Assembly (NCBI GenBank): GCA_024684455.1
Contig: JAIKWU010000076.1
Span: 25,645-89,644 of the forward strand
Length of the DNA: 64,000 nucleotides
Reading direction: 5' to 3'
DNA from: Bacteroidaceae bacterium
Lineage (GTDB): Bacteria; Bacteroidota; Bacteroidia; Bacteroidales; Bacteroidaceae
Notes under the pieces: model-generated
Databases searched by the model: none
What the model was told of the DNA's origin: nothing
The model's input: only the letters and a program-made list of their open reading frames with translations
Part shown: piece after piece, positions 9,305 to 19,490 of the stretch
How the letters are laid out: every line of letters starts with the position of its first letter
Numbering within the stretch: the first letter of the stretch is position 1
Translations under genes and position numbers: made by a program

Positions 9305-10063
9305 TTAGTCGGCGAGTTTTGCCTTGATGAACTCGCGGTTGAGGCGGGCGATGTTGGCAATGGTCTCGTTCTTCGGGCAGACGGCTTCGCAGGCACGGGT
9401 GTTGGTGCAGTTGCCGAAGCCGAGTTCGTCCATCTTGGCGACCATGGCCTTGGCACGCTTGGCGGCTTCGGGACGGCCTTGTGGAAGAAGAGCGAGTTGG
9501 CTGACTTTCGAGGATACGAAGAGCATGGCGGAGCCGTTCTTGCAGGCTGCTACGCAGGCACCGCAACCGATGCACGATGCGCAGTCCATGGCTTCGTCGG
9601 CGTCCTGCTTCGGAATGAGGATGGCGTTGGCATCCTGGGGAGCACCCGTGCGGACGGTGGTGTAGCCGCCAGCCTGGATAATCTTGTCGAAGGCGCCGCG
9701 GTCAACCATGCAGTCCTTGATGACGGGGAAACCAGCACTGCGCCAGGGCTCGACGGTGATGGTTTCACCGTCCTTGAAACGACGCATGTAGAGTTGGCAG
9801 GTGGTGGCGCCGCGCTCAGTCTTGCCGTGGGGTGTTCCGTTGACATAGAGCGAGCACATGCCGCAGATGCCTTCGCGACAGTCATGGTCGAACACGAAAG
9901 GCTCCTTGCCCTCCTCAACAAGTTGTTCGTTGAGAATGTCGAGCATCTCAAGGAATGAGGTGTCATCAGGAATGTCCTTCATTTCTCTTTCATCAAAATG
10001 GCCTTTGTCCTTAGGTCCATTCTGTTTCCAATAACGGATTTTGAAACTTATATTCTTAGCCAT
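9305..10063 (-). CDS. sdhB: Succinate dehydrogenase/fumarate reductase iron-sulfur subunit
   Basis: DHDCREGICGMCSLYVNG and CASCIGCGACVAAC Fe-S motifs. Confidence 0.97.
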   Translation of the reverse strand: MAKNISFKIRYWKQNGPKDKGHFDEREMKDIPDDTSFLEMLDILNEQLVEEGKEPFVFDHDCREGICGMCSLYVNGTPHGKTERGATTCQLYMRRFKDGETITVEPWRSAGFPVIKDCMVDRGAFDKIIQAGGYTTVRTGAPQDANAILIPKQDADEAMDCASCIGCGACVAACKNGSAMLFVSSKVSQLALLPQGRPEAAKRAKAMVAKMDELGFGNCTNTRACEAVCPKNETIANIARLNREFIKAKLAD

Positions 10064-10068
10064 AATGA

Positions 10069-12051
10069 TTAGTTTTTGTAGTTACGTGTTTGAACCTTGA
10101 TTGCTTCGTATTCGAGGGGCTCCTTGATGAGTTCGGGAGCCTTGTCATCGGAGCCTTGGTATTCCCAGCAGCCGACGTAGAAGTAGTTCTTGTCGTCGCG
10201 CTTGGCTTCGCCTTCCTCCGTCTGGTACTCCTCGCGGAAGTGACCACCGCACGATTCGTTGCGTGAGAGTGCGTCGTAGGCGATGAGTTTGCCCATGGTG
10301 ATGAAGTCGTCGAGGTGGATGGCCTTGTCGAGTTCGACGTTCAGTCCGTCACGCCCGCCTGGAATGAAGAGGTTGGTCTCGAACTCCTTGCGCAGTTCGT
10401 CAATCTTCTTGATACCTGTCTCCAGGCCTTCCTTCGTGCGACCCATGCCGATGTATTCCCAGCAGATATGTCCGAGTTCCTTGTGGATGCTATCGACAGA
10501 ACGCTTGCCCTTGATGTTGAGCAACTTCTGGATGCGTTCCTCGGTGGCTTTCTCAACCTTAGCAAACTCTTCGTGATCAGTGGAGATGCGTGGCCAGATG
10601 GCCTGGTCGGCGAGGTAGTTCTGAATCGTATAAGGTAGCACGAAGTAACCGTCGGCAAGTCCCTGCATAAGGGCACTGGCACCGAGACGGTTGGCGCCGT
10701 GGTCCGAGAAGTTGCACTCTCCGATGGCGAAGAGACCTGGAATCGAGGTCTGCAGTTCGTAGTCGACCCAAATGCCGCCCATGGTATAGTGGATGGCGGG
10801 GAAGATCATCATCGGCTTGTAATACTTCACGCCGTTGATTTCGTTCGCCATGTCGCCAGGGAATACGTCGGTAATTTCTTCATACATCTCGAAGAGGTTG
10901 CCGTAGCGCTGCATGATAACGTCGAGACCGAGTCGGTTGATGCTCTCCGAGAAGTCAAGGAAGACAGCGAGACCTGTGTTGTTCACACCGAAGCCCTTGT
11001 CGCAGCGTTCCTTGGCAGCACGCGAAGCGACGTCGCGTGGTACGAGGTTACCGAAAGCGGGATAGCGGCGCTCGAGGTAGTAGTCGCGGTCTTCTTCGGG
11101 AATTTCCCAACCTTGCTTCGTGCCTGCCTGCAGTGCCTTGGCGTCTTCAATCTTCTTGGGTACCCAGATACGTCCGTCGTTGCGTAGCGACTCCGACATG
11201 AGCGTGAGTTTCGACTGCTTGTCACCATGAACAGGAATACAAGTGGGATGAATCTGCACGTAACAGGGATTTGCGAAGTAAGCACCCTTGCGATAGCACG
11301 ACATCGCAGCCGTCACGTTGCAGCCCATGGCATTGGTCGAGAGAAAGTAGGTGTTGCCATAGCCACCCGTGGCTATCACGACGGCGTTGGCACTGAAACG
11401 TTCCAGTTTGCCAGTCACGAGGTTCTTGGCGATGATACCGCGGGCACGTCCGTCGATCATTACCACGTCCAGCATTTCATAGCGTGTGTAAAGTTTCACC
11501 TTGCCTGCCTGTACCTGTGCACTGAGGGCACTGTAGGCACCGAGCAGCAGTTGCTGACCCGTCTGTCCTTTGGCATAGAACGTACGGCTCACCTGTGCAC
11601 CACCGAATGAGCGGTTGGCCAGTGTGCCGCCATATTCACGGGCAAAGGGAACGCCCTGAGCCACGCACTGGTCGATAATGTTGTTCGACACTTCGGCCAG
11701 ACGATACACGTTGGCTTCGCGGGCACGGTAGTCACCACCCTTCACGGTGTCGTAGAAGAGGCGATAGACCGAGTCACCGTCGTTCTGATAGTTCTTTGCC
11801 GCATTGATACCACCCTGTGCAGCGATGGAGTGAGCACGGCGCGGAGAGTCCTGGATGCAGAAGTTGAGCACGTTGAAGCCCATTTCGCCGAGCGAGGCAG
11901 CGGCCGAGGCACCAGCCAAACCTGTACCGACGACGATGACATCAAGTTTCAGTTTGTTCTTCGGGTTCACGAGGCGTTGGTGAGCCTTATAGTTGGTCCA
12001 CTTCTCCGCCACGGGTCCTTCAGGTATTCTTGAATTAATCTGTTTAGCCAT
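10069..12051 (-). CDS. sdhA: Succinate dehydrogenase/fumarate reductase flavoprotein subunit
   Basis: [43 protein letters not shown]. Confidence 0.98.
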   Translation of the reverse strand: MAKQINSRIPEGPVAEKWTNYKAHQRLVNPKNKLKLDVIVVGTGLAGASAAASLGEMGFNVLNFCIQDSPRRAHSIAAQGGINAAKNYQNDGDSVYRLFYDTVKGGDYRAREANVYRLAEVSNNIIDQCVAQGVPFAREYGGTLANRSFGGAQVSRTFYAKGQTGQQLLLGAYSALSAQVQAGKVKLYTRYEMLDVVMIDGRARGIIAKNLVTGKLERFSANAVVIATGGYGNTYFLSTNAMGCNVTAAMSCYRKGAYFANPCYVQIHPTCIPVHGDKQSKLTLMSESLRNDGRIWVPKKIEDAKALQAGTKQGWEIPEEDRDYYLERRYPAFGNLVPRDVASRAAKERCDKGFGVNNTGLAVFLDFSESINRLGLDVIMQRYGNLFEMYEEITDVFPGDMANEINGVKYYKPMMIFPAIHYTMGGIWVDYELQTSIPGLFAIGECNFSDHGANRLGASALMQGLADGYFVLPYTIQNYLADQAIWPRISTDHEEFAKVEKATEERIQKLLNIKGKRSVDSIHKELGHICWEYIGMGRTKEGLETGIKKIDELRKEFETNLFIPGGRDGLNVELDKAIHLDDFITMGKLIAYDALSRNESCGGHFREEYQTEEGEAKRDDKNYFYVGCWEYQGSDDKAPELIKEPLEYEAIKVQTRNYKN

Positions 12052-12090
12052 AACAAATGAATGATATTATAGGTGATAAATTAGAATATC

Positions 12091-12984
12091 CTATCCTTCG
12101 CTGTCCTTTTTATCCTGGCAGGTGCAGGGACCTTCGCAGGGGCAGGCTTCGCCACATTCGCACTGACCTTCCAGTTTGCAATTACCATCGCAGGAGTCGC
12201 AAGTGCAGGGGTCGCAGGCACAAGCCTCATCGGTACAAGCAGCATCGGCGCAGGCCTTCTCGCATTCATGCTGCTCCATGCCACAGCACTGCTCTGTCTG
12301 CTGAGCGCAGCAGAGCGACGGAGCCGTCTTGGTGAAGAACATCACGGGCACGGCAAGGAACATCAGCATGACGATGGTCACATAGGTGATGCCGATGATG
12401 CGCCAGCGCTTGAACCAGATGTGTCCGCTCCATCCCAGCGTCTGGATAGCAGACCAGAAACCGTGGGTGAGGTGGAACCAGATGGCCAGCAGCCAAATCA
12501 CGTAGATGACTACATACACCCAGCACGAGAACGTCTGCTGAATGTAGCCGAAGCCGTCGGCAGGAGCAGGTGTTACCTCCCAGCCCATGAGTTCGGCGAA
12601 CATCATGTTGTACCAGAAGTTGTAGAGGTGAAGCAAGAGGCCCAGCAGCACGATGATGCCCAGCACCAGCATGTTCTGGCTTGCCCACTCTACCTTCTCA
12701 GGCTTGTCCGTCACAGCATAGCGGTTCGAACCGCGTGCCCTACGGTTTTGGAACGTCAGGATGAACGCATACACGAAATGAAGCGCACAGAGTGCACCAA
12801 GCGCCACCGTGGCAGCCACAGCATACCAGTTGGCGCCAAGCAGTTCACAGATCGTGTTGTACGCCTCCTTCGAAAACAACGCTACCACGTTCATACAGCC
12901 GTGGAACGTCAGGAAGAGAATCAATGCAAGTCCTGTGACGGACATGATGACTTTCTTTCCGATGGAAGAATTACATAACCACAT
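12091..12984 (-). CDS. sdhC: Succinate dehydrogenase cytochrome b subunit with Cys-rich C-terminal extension
   Basis: SIGKKVIMSVTGLALILFLTFHGCMN...WFHLTHGFWSAIQTLGW; tail of about 73 aa with 19 Cys. Confidence 0.93.
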   Translation of the reverse strand: MWLCNSSIGKKVIMSVTGLALILFLTFHGCMNVVALFSKEAYNTICELLGANWYAVAATVALGALCALHFVYAFILTFQNRRARGSNRYAVTDKPEKVEWASQNMLVLGIIVLLGLLLHLYNFWYNMMFAELMGWEVTPAPADGFGYIQQTFSCWVYVVIYVIWLLAIWFHLTHGFWSAIQTLGWSGHIWFKRWRIIGITYVTIVMLMFLAVPVMFFTKTAPSLCCAQQTEQCCGMEQHECEKACADAACTDEACACDPCTCDSCDGNCKLEGQCECGEACPCEGPCTCQDKKDSEG

Positions 12985-13320
12985 AAAGTAAGAATTAAGA
13001 ATTAATAATTAAATATGATATTCTACTTATTAAAGAACATAACGAGTCTGACTGACAAAGATAAAGGATTTTTAACAGATAAACAAAATTTATGCGAAAA
13101 ACTCTCTGTCCGACCGTTATTTTTTCAGTATCCAACCTTTAATGTTCAATGATTTGTCATCCATTCTGTACATTTTCTTCTCTGAAGTATTGTTTTTCTG
13201 CGGAAAAAGGGCTACGAAATCCGCACTGCGAAGTGATTTTTCAAAGAGGGTATGAGCGGACTGGAGCGTTCCGTCAGCGACACTTCGGAAGCCCTCTTAC
13301 AAAACTGTGAAAGGGCGCGG

Positions 13321-15717
13321 TTATTCTTGTACGAAAACTTTCTGGACGCGCTGCGAGATGCCGGTAAGCACTTCATAGGGAATGGTGCCGATGGCATCGC
13401 TGAGGACGGTAACGGGGATATCGGCACCGAAGATGGTGACAATGTCACCTTCACGAGCATCGGGAATGTCGGTGACGTCGATCATACACACGTCCATGCA
13501 GATGTTGCCGAGGTAGGGGGCTCGTTGTCCGTGCACGAGACAATAGCAATTGCGGTTGCCGAGCCGCCGGTTCAATCCGTCGGCATAGCCGATGGGGATT
13601 GCTGCCACGCGTGAGGGCCGACTGACAGTGGTGCGGCGGCTGTAACCAATGCTGTCACCGGCAGGCACGTCGCGCACTTGAAGGATGGTGGTCTTGAGTG
13701 TGGCCACGTTGTTGATGACCTGATTCGTGCGGGGGTTGATTCCATAGAGTCCCAGGCCGAGCCGCACCATGTCGAGGTGGTACTGCGGGAAATGTTCGAT
13801 GCCGGCAGAGTTGCAGATATGTCGAAGGATTTTGTGGCTGTAAGCGGCCTGTAACTTTTGTGAGGCGACATCGAAGAGGCGGAACTGTTCGCGCGAGAAA
13901 TCGTCGAAGCCGTCGTCGTCGGAGCCTACGAAATGACTAAACACACTGCGTGGCAGCAAGGCGGTCTGACAACTGAGACGGTCGATGAGTCGGGGGAGGT
14001 CGATGACAGGATGGAAGCCCAGGCGGTGCATCCCTGTGTCAAGTTTGATGTGTACAGGAAAACCTGTGATACCCTCACGCTCTGCGGCATGTATGAGGGC
14101 TTCGAGGAGGTCGAAGTTATAGACTTCGGGCTCGAGGCTGTGATCGAAAAGGAGTCGGAACGAAGTCATCTCAGGGTTCATCACCATGATGTTGGTGGTG
14201 ATGCCTGCCTGACGCAGGGTGGCTCCTTCGTCGGCAACGGCAACAGCGAGGTAATCAACACCATGCTCCTGGAGAGTCTTGGACGCTTCGATGGCTCCAA
14301 TGCCGTATGCGTCGGCCTTGACCATACAGACCATCTTGACTTCAGGCCGCTTGAACTGGCGGTAGTAGTTGAGGTTGTCAACGAGGGCGTTAAGGTTAAC
14401 CTCAAGGATGGTTTGGTGGACTTTCTGGGTAAGCGCTTCGGACAGACGGTCGAAGTGGAAGCAGCGGGCTCCCTTGATGAGGATGAACTCATCGTGAAGT
14501 TGGCTGAAGAGTGGGCTCTGGAGCAGTTCATCTGTCGTGCGGAAGAAGTGGCTTTCCATCGGGAAGTAGGCGGCACACTGCACAATTTCGTCGCCCACGC
14601 CAATGAGTTTCTGGATGCCACGCAACTGGGCCGTCTGTGCCACACGGCTATAAAGCGACCGTGGCGACTCACCGCTCTGGAGGATATCGCTGAGAATTAG
14701 GGTGCGCGTCTTTCCCTCCATGTCGGGACGCCGTGCCATGAAGTCGAGGGCGATGTCGAGCGAGTGGACGTCGGAGTTGTAGGTATCGTTGATGAGGGTA
14801 CATCCGTCACGGCCTTCCTTGACCTCAAGACGCATGGCCACAGGTTCGAGGCGGGCCATGCGACGGGCGATGTCATCGATGTTGACGTGGAGAGTCAAGC
14901 AGGTGGTAAAACAGGTGAGTGAGTTTTCGATGGCTGCATCGTCGATGAAGGGTATCGTGTATTGACCGAGTTCGTTACGGTACTCATACTTAATGGTGGC
15001 TGTGGTAGTGTCCTTCTCCACTTCGCGCAGACGGAAACCCTCGACCTGACGATTCACGATGGCGGTTTCGGCACCGTCGAGCAGCAGTCGCTTCTCGGCT
15101 TCTTTCTCGGCCATCGAAGTAAAGTTTTCCTGATGGGCCTGCCCGATGTTAGTGATGACGGCGGTGGTGGGATGAATCATGTCGCGCAACACTGCCATTT
15201 CGCCTGGCTGAGAGATGCCTGCCTCGATGAGGGCGAGGTCAGTATGTGTGTTGATAAGCCACAGGGAGAGGGGGACCCCAATCTGTGAGTTGTAACTGCG
15301 CGGTGACCGCACTACGTTCATGTCGGGCGAGAGCAGTTGGTAGAGCCATTCCTTGACAGTAGTCTTGCCGTTGGAGCCCGTAATGGCAACAATGGGAATG
15401 TTGAATCGTCTGCGATGGGCTGCACAGAGAGCCTGTAAGGCTTTCAGCGTGTCAGGAACGACAATGTACGAGGCCTCCGCACCTCGGGACATGGTTGGGG
15501 GAAGGCTGCTGACCACGAAGTGGTGGACACCTCGCTGGCGGAGGTCATCGATGTAGCGGTGACCGTCGTTGCGCGAAGTCGTAAGCGCAAAGAAGAGGGT
15601 CTGTTCTGGAAATGAGAGGGAACGGGAGTCGGTAAGCAACAGACTGACGGTCTGCGTTCCATCGCCGTGGAGCGTGCCGCCCACGATGCGGTTTATTTCT
15701 TCAAGAGTGTATGGCAT
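13321..15717 (-). CDS. murF-alr: Bifunctional UDP-MurNAc-tripeptide:D-Ala-D-Ala ligase / alanine racemase fusion
   Basis: N-terminal MurF (AITGSNGKTTVKEWL), C-terminal alanine racemase (VKADAYGIGA, GLGLYGINPR). Confidence 0.96.
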   Translation of the reverse strand: MPYTLEEINRIVGGTLHGDGTQTVSLLLTDSRSLSFPEQTLFFALTTSRNDGHRYIDDLRQRGVHHFVVSSLPPTMSRGAEASYIVVPDTLKALQALCAAHRRRFNIPIVAITGSNGKTTVKEWLYQLLSPDMNVVRSPRSYNSQIGVPLSLWLINTHTDLALIEAGISQPGEMAVLRDMIHPTTAVITNIGQAHQENFTSMAEKEAEKRLLLDGAETAIVNRQVEGFRLREVEKDTTTATIKYEYRNELGQYTIPFIDDAAIENSLTCFTTCLTLHVNIDDIARRMARLEPVAMRLEVKEGRDGCTLINDTYNSDVHSLDIALDFMARRPDMEGKTRTLILSDILQSGESPRSLYSRVAQTAQLRGIQKLIGVGDEIVQCAAYFPMESHFFRTTDELLQSPLFSQLHDEFILIKGARCFHFDRLSEALTQKVHQTILEVNLNALVDNLNYYRQFKRPEVKMVCMVKADAYGIGAIEASKTLQEHGVDYLAVAVADEGATLRQAGITTNIMVMNPEMTSFRLLFDHSLEPEVYNFDLLEALIHAAEREGITGFPVHIKLDTGMHRLGFHPVIDLPRLIDRLSCQTALLPRSVFSHFVGSDDDGFDDFSREQFRLFDVASQKLQAAYSHKILRHICNSAGIEHFPQYHLDMVRLGLGLYGINPRTNQVINNVATLKTTILQVRDVPAGDSIGYSRRTTVSRPSRVAAIPIGYADGLNRRLGNRNCYCLVHGQRAPYLGNICMDVCMIDVTDIPDAREGDIVTIFGADIPVTVLSDAIGTIPYEVLTGISQRVQKVFVQE

Positions 15718-16694
15718 AGAGCAATTTCGGCCTCCAAGTCGAGCGAAGGATGAGCCTGTTTGAGTTGTTGTATTTGTTCAAGGGTGTTGTATAAAAACTG
15801 CTGATGCTGCTGACTGTCAGCATGGAAGGGCCGATGATTGAGGGCACGCTGAATGTGGCGGCATTGTTCCGACAATGTCTGCTCGGCCGGCGTGACGAAT
15901 GTGTCACAAAAGCGTTGATAGATGTAGTCGGCAGCCAGAGAAGAAGGATGAACAAGGTCGTCGGCGTAGAAACGGTAGTCGCGCAACTCGTCCAGCAACA
16001 GTTCGTAGGCAGGAAAGTAGAGAGGCTGAGCGTAGAGGGTTGAGCGTTGGGAGAGTGTGTCCGTTGCCAAAAGCAGTTCTGACTTGCTCAACTGATTCTC
16101 ATGCAGACCATCGCGGCGGTGGCGGATGGGTGAGACAGTAAAGACGATGTGAAGTCTTGGATTGACCGCACCAAGCAGTTGCAGGGCCGTGCGCCACATA
16201 TCGACAATATCGACGGCAGCCATGCGCTGGCGCACAAAGAGTCCATCGGGTTGCTTATGGCAGTTCGCCACAAGTAGGTCGGTTGTTTTCAAACGATAAA
16301 TGTAGGAGGTTCCAAATGTGAGCAACAGCCAGTCGGCGTTACGCAGGCGTTCGGCCGTCATGTGCAGGGCGGTGTTCATGCGACGGAGCAATTCGTCGCG
16401 GTCGTCGCAAGAGAAAGAGCCGTGGTGCATCCAACTGTGCCAAATCCCTTCTGTCTCAACGAGTTCGGGCGAATCGGCAGCGTATTCGCGTTCGGAGAGG
16501 CAGCGCAAGAGATGGGCACATATCGAAGCAGGATTGTAGAGCGTACCCATCGGATTGACAAGGGCATCGAACTTGTCACGGCAGAGGCGTTCACCGATTT
16601 CGTCGGCAAAGCATGAACCGAGCAAGAGTAGCCGATGTTCGTGACCGATATGATCCGTACTTTTCGGAATGTCGATACGTGTGGTCAGTTCCAT
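15693..16694 (-). CDS. GSCFA domain-containing protein
   Basis: N-terminal LLLGSCFADEIGERL; LLLTFGTSYIYR. Confidence 0.88.
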   Translation of the reverse strand: MELTTRIDIPKSTDHIGHEHRLLLLGSCFADEIGERLCRDKFDALVNPMGTLYNPASICAHLLRCLSEREYAADSPELVETEGIWHSWMHHGSFSCDDRDELLRRMNTALHMTAERLRNADWLLLTFGTSYIYRLKTTDLLVANCHKQPDGLFVRQRMAAVDIVDMWRTALQLLGAVNPRLHIVFTVSPIRHRRDGLHENQLSKSELLLATDTLSQRSTLYAQPLYFPAYELLLDELRDYRFYADDLVHPSSLAADYIYQRFCDTFVTPAEQTLSEQCRHIQRALNHRPFHADSQQHQQFLYNTLEQIQQLKQAHPSLDLEAEIALCHTLLKK

Positions 16695-16742
16695 TTCACT
16701 GCAAAGTTAAGCATAAATTCTTCACAGACGAAATAAAAAGCA

Positions 16743-16772
16743 AAAAAAACCCGCCGACGGTACGTCTGCGGG
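16743..16772 (-). terminator. Terminator after the sigma/anti-sigma-like pair
   Basis: CCCGCCGACGGTACGTCTGCGGG; minus strand continues into a T8 run. Confidence 0.65.
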
Positions 16773-16906
16773 CTTTTTCCGTACTTTCACCAGCACGGCA
16801 AAAGCACTGTTGGTTTTCGAGAGAATTGAAACTTCACAGCCTCAATTTCGAGGGTTTGTTTTTAAGTAGCAGAATTTGATGTTATTTAGTAAAAGTAAAA
16901 GTTTCC

Positions 16907-17437
16907 TTATTCGTTTTCGACAGCGGGCTCGACTGGCAGGACTGCGTGTGCGAGGGTGTCGGTATTCTGTATCGTAGCGGTGGCATCGGTGGTATGCTCG
17001 GGCTGAATCACAGCCTCGACTTCGCTGCTGCGCACGTAGGTGTCGGTGAGGACAGGTTGTGTAGCGTTGTCGTCTGAATGGCTGCCGACAATGGCGCGTT
17101 CGGTAGCGGTGCCGATGGTGAAGATAACGGCAACGACGGCTGCTGCCTTGAGCAGCGGAGCCACTCGACGGCTGAGCGTGAGACGGCGTGCGTGGGTACG
17201 GCGCATAGCCTGCTGTTCATCTTCGACAGCAAGCAGTTGTCCGAAGCGTGAGTCGAAGTCGTCGGATACATGCATCTGCTGCTCCTCGCGGACGAAGTCA
17301 AAGAGTGGCGCGTACTGTGCAAGATGTTGCGGAAGGTCGTGCTGACTGAAAAAGGAACGAAGGATTTGCTCTTCTTCTGCCGTTGTGTGACACTCCCAGT
17401 AGCGGTCGAGCAGTTGTTCTATGTACTTGTAATCCAC
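16907..17437 (-). CDS. Single-pass membrane protein, putative anti-sigma factor
   Basis: Cytoplasmic helical region, TM LLKAAAVVAVIFTIG, C-terminal tail; directly downstream of an ECF sigma gene. Confidence 0.6.
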   Translation of the reverse strand: MDYKYIEQLLDRYWECHTTAEEEQILRSFFSQHDLPQHLAQYAPLFDFVREEQQMHVSDDFDSRFGQLLAVEDEQQAMRRTHARRLTLSRRVAPLLKAAAVVAVIFTIGTATERAIVGSHSDDNATQPVLTDTYVRSSEVEAVIQPEHTTDATATIQNTDTLAHAVLPVEPAVENE

Positions 17438-17475
17438 CTGATGTATTGTTAATTGAAAATAATAAATTGCTTGCG

Positions 17476-17979
17476 TTAATTTTTCCTTTGCTGGAGGTGC
17501 TCTCTGATAGCACGTCGGGCACGGAATATGTTCACCTTGACATCGCTTTCGCTGATTTGCATGACTTCTGCAATTTCGCGGTAAGTGTGGCCTTCGATAT
17601 CGCGCAGTTGCATGGCAGTGCGCTGTTTCTCGGGCAGAGTGTTGAGGAGAGCATTGAGGAGTGCTGTCTGCTCCGAACGGACGATATCTTCGTAGGGCGA
17701 ATGTGTGGCGTCGGGACGGTCGTGCAACTCTTCGTCGAAGGTAACATTCTGCTGTTCGCGGCGTGCTGTCAAATCGAGGCAGAGGTTGCGACAGACGGTA
17801 AGTGCAAAAGCGTCAATGTTGTCAATCTGCGTCCCGTCTTGCAGCGTTTTCCACACACGGATGAGCGTTTCCTGAACCATGTCCTCGGCATCTTCGCGGA
17901 CGAGCGTGATGCGCATTGCCAGACGGTACAGACGGTCCTTCAGCGGCAAGACATCGTTGCGGAAACTCAGTTCTTTCAT
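17476..17979 (-). CDS. ECF-type RNA polymerase sigma factor
   Basis: EDAEDMVQETLIRVWK, LPEKQRTAMQLRDIEGHTYREIAEVMQISESDVKVNIFRARRAI. Confidence 0.93.
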   Translation of the reverse strand: MKELSFRNDVLPLKDRLYRLAMRITLVREDAEDMVQETLIRVWKTLQDGTQIDNIDAFALTVCRNLCLDLTARREQQNVTFDEELHDRPDATHSPYEDIVRSEQTALLNALLNTLPEKQRTAMQLRDIEGHTYREIAEVMQISESDVKVNIFRARRAIREHLQQRKN

Positions 17980-18029
17980 CGCTCTCTAAATGTTAAGACG
18001 GATTCGCAGTAGAAAAAGTTACAGAAAAC

Positions 18030-19283
18030 TCACAATAAATTTCTTTTTTGCAGTACGTAGAGGCGGTCATTGGGTCGCACACGCTCGTTGACTTTGATGC
18101 TGATGTGCTGTCCACGCTCTGCTTTAGCAACGGGGGCGAGGTCGAAGCGGATTTCATCTACCTGCTGGATGAGTGCACCCGTCGTCGTACCTGTCACGAG
18201 AATCTTGTCGCCGACGCTGAGCGGTTCGTTCTCGATGAGGAACTCAGCCACTCCAAGACGGCTGAAATACTTGATGCACTTGCCTGAATACACCTTTTTC
18301 TCGGTGGCTTTCGACCCATAGACTTCGCACCATTCGCCGAGTCGAGCACCCTGATAGTAGCCATCCCAGAAACCACGGTTGAACACGGTGGCGAGTTCGG
18401 CATCCCAGCGGTCCTGGCGCGTTTCGTCTTGATGGAAAGTGCCGTCCAACACGGCACGAATGGCTTCATCGTAGGCTCGTACCACCGTCGCAACGTATTC
18501 AGGTCCACGCGCCCTACCCTCTATCTTGAAGACGCGCACGCCAGCGTTCATCATCACGTCGATGAAGCGGATGGTCTTCAGGTCGCGTGGCGACATGATG
18601 TACTTGTTGTCAATAGCGAGTTCGGTGCCCGTTTCCAGGTCACGCACTTCGTAGCCGCGCCGACAGATCTGCACGCATTCGCCGCGATTGGCACTGCGTC
18701 CGGCGTTCTGGAGGCTGAGGTAGCACTTGCCGCTGACAGCCATACAGAGGGCTCCGTGGCAGAACATTTCGATGCGTACCAGTTCGCCCGACGGCCCGCA
18801 GATGTGCTCACGCTCAATGGCCTCGTAGATGTCGCGTACCTGCCAAAGGTTCAGTTCGCGGGCGAGGACGACGACGTCGGCAAACTGAGCATAAAACTTC
18901 AGTGCCTCCACGTTGGAGATATTGAGTTGGGTGCTCAGGTGTACCTCCTGCCCTACTCTACGGCAGTACTGCATGACCGCCACGTCGCTGGCGATGACGG
19001 CACTGATGCCCGCCGCTTTGGCAGCATCGACCATTTCGTGCATGGTCTCCATGTCTTCGCCGTAGATGACGGTGTTGAGTGTCAGGTAACTTTGGATGCC
19101 ATGACGGTGGCACTGCTCGGCAATGTCGCGCAGGTCGTCGATGCTGAAGTCGCAGGCTGAGTGTGCACGCATGTTCAGCCGTCCGATGCCAAAGTAGATG
19201 CTGTTTGCACCTGCCTTGATAGCGGCGGCAAGGCTTTCGCGCGACCCGACGGGCGCCATGATTTCGTAGTCCTTTCGTTGCAT
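18030..19283 (-). CDS. Peptidase U32 family protein
   Basis: EIMAPVGSRESLAAAIKAGANSIYFG...CHGALCMAVSGKCYLS...NRGECVQICRR. Confidence 0.95.
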   Translation of the reverse strand: MQRKDYEIMAPVGSRESLAAAIKAGANSIYFGIGRLNMRAHSACDFSIDDLRDIAEQCHRHGIQSYLTLNTVIYGEDMETMHEMVDAAKAAGISAVIASDVAVMQYCRRVGQEVHLSTQLNISNVEALKFYAQFADVVVLARELNLWQVRDIYEAIEREHICGPSGELVRIEMFCHGALCMAVSGKCYLSLQNAGRSANRGECVQICRRGYEVRDLETGTELAIDNKYIMSPRDLKTIRFIDVMMNAGVRVFKIEGRARGPEYVATVVRAYDEAIRAVLDGTFHQDETRQDRWDAELATVFNRGFWDGYYQGARLGEWCEVYGSKATEKKVYSGKCIKYFSRLGVAEFLIENEPLSVGDKILVTGTTTGALIQQVDEIRFDLAPVAKAERGQHISIKVNERVRPNDRLYVLQKRNLL

Positions 19284-19299
19284 AACGGTGGTTCTTTCT

Positions 19300-19334
19300 G
19301 CAAAGTTACGATTAAGCGAGCGCAATGCAAAATG
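19300..19334 (-). promoter_or_regulatory. Dispersed promoter repeat copy upstream of the U32 gene
   Basis: GCAAAGTTACGATTAAGCGAGCGCAATGCAAAATG. Confidence 0.75.
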
Positions 19335-19438
19335 AAAATCAATAAATCTTCATTTTGCATTGCCGAGTGGGAGTAACTTCGGCCGAAGGTCAAAGTTACG
19401 AAAAATCACCGTAACATCGCCACTCAAGACGAAAAAAA

Positions 19439-19465
19439 GCACCGCTCCGTGTGGGGGAGCGGTGC
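19439..19465 (-). terminator. Terminator after the 956-aa secreted protein gene
   Basis: GCACCGCTCC/GGGAGCGGTGC stem, T-run on minus strand. Confidence 0.75.
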
Positions 19466-19490
19466 TTTTCATATAGAGATTGCGTGTCGA

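Noticed and set aside
12724-12738. GGTTCGAACCG considered as a tRNA T-arm
   Set aside because: Lies within the sdhC coding frame and no cloverleaf can be built around it.
13321-15717. MurF-alanine racemase fusion as a novelty
   Set aside because: This fusion is a known arrangement in Bacteroidetes.
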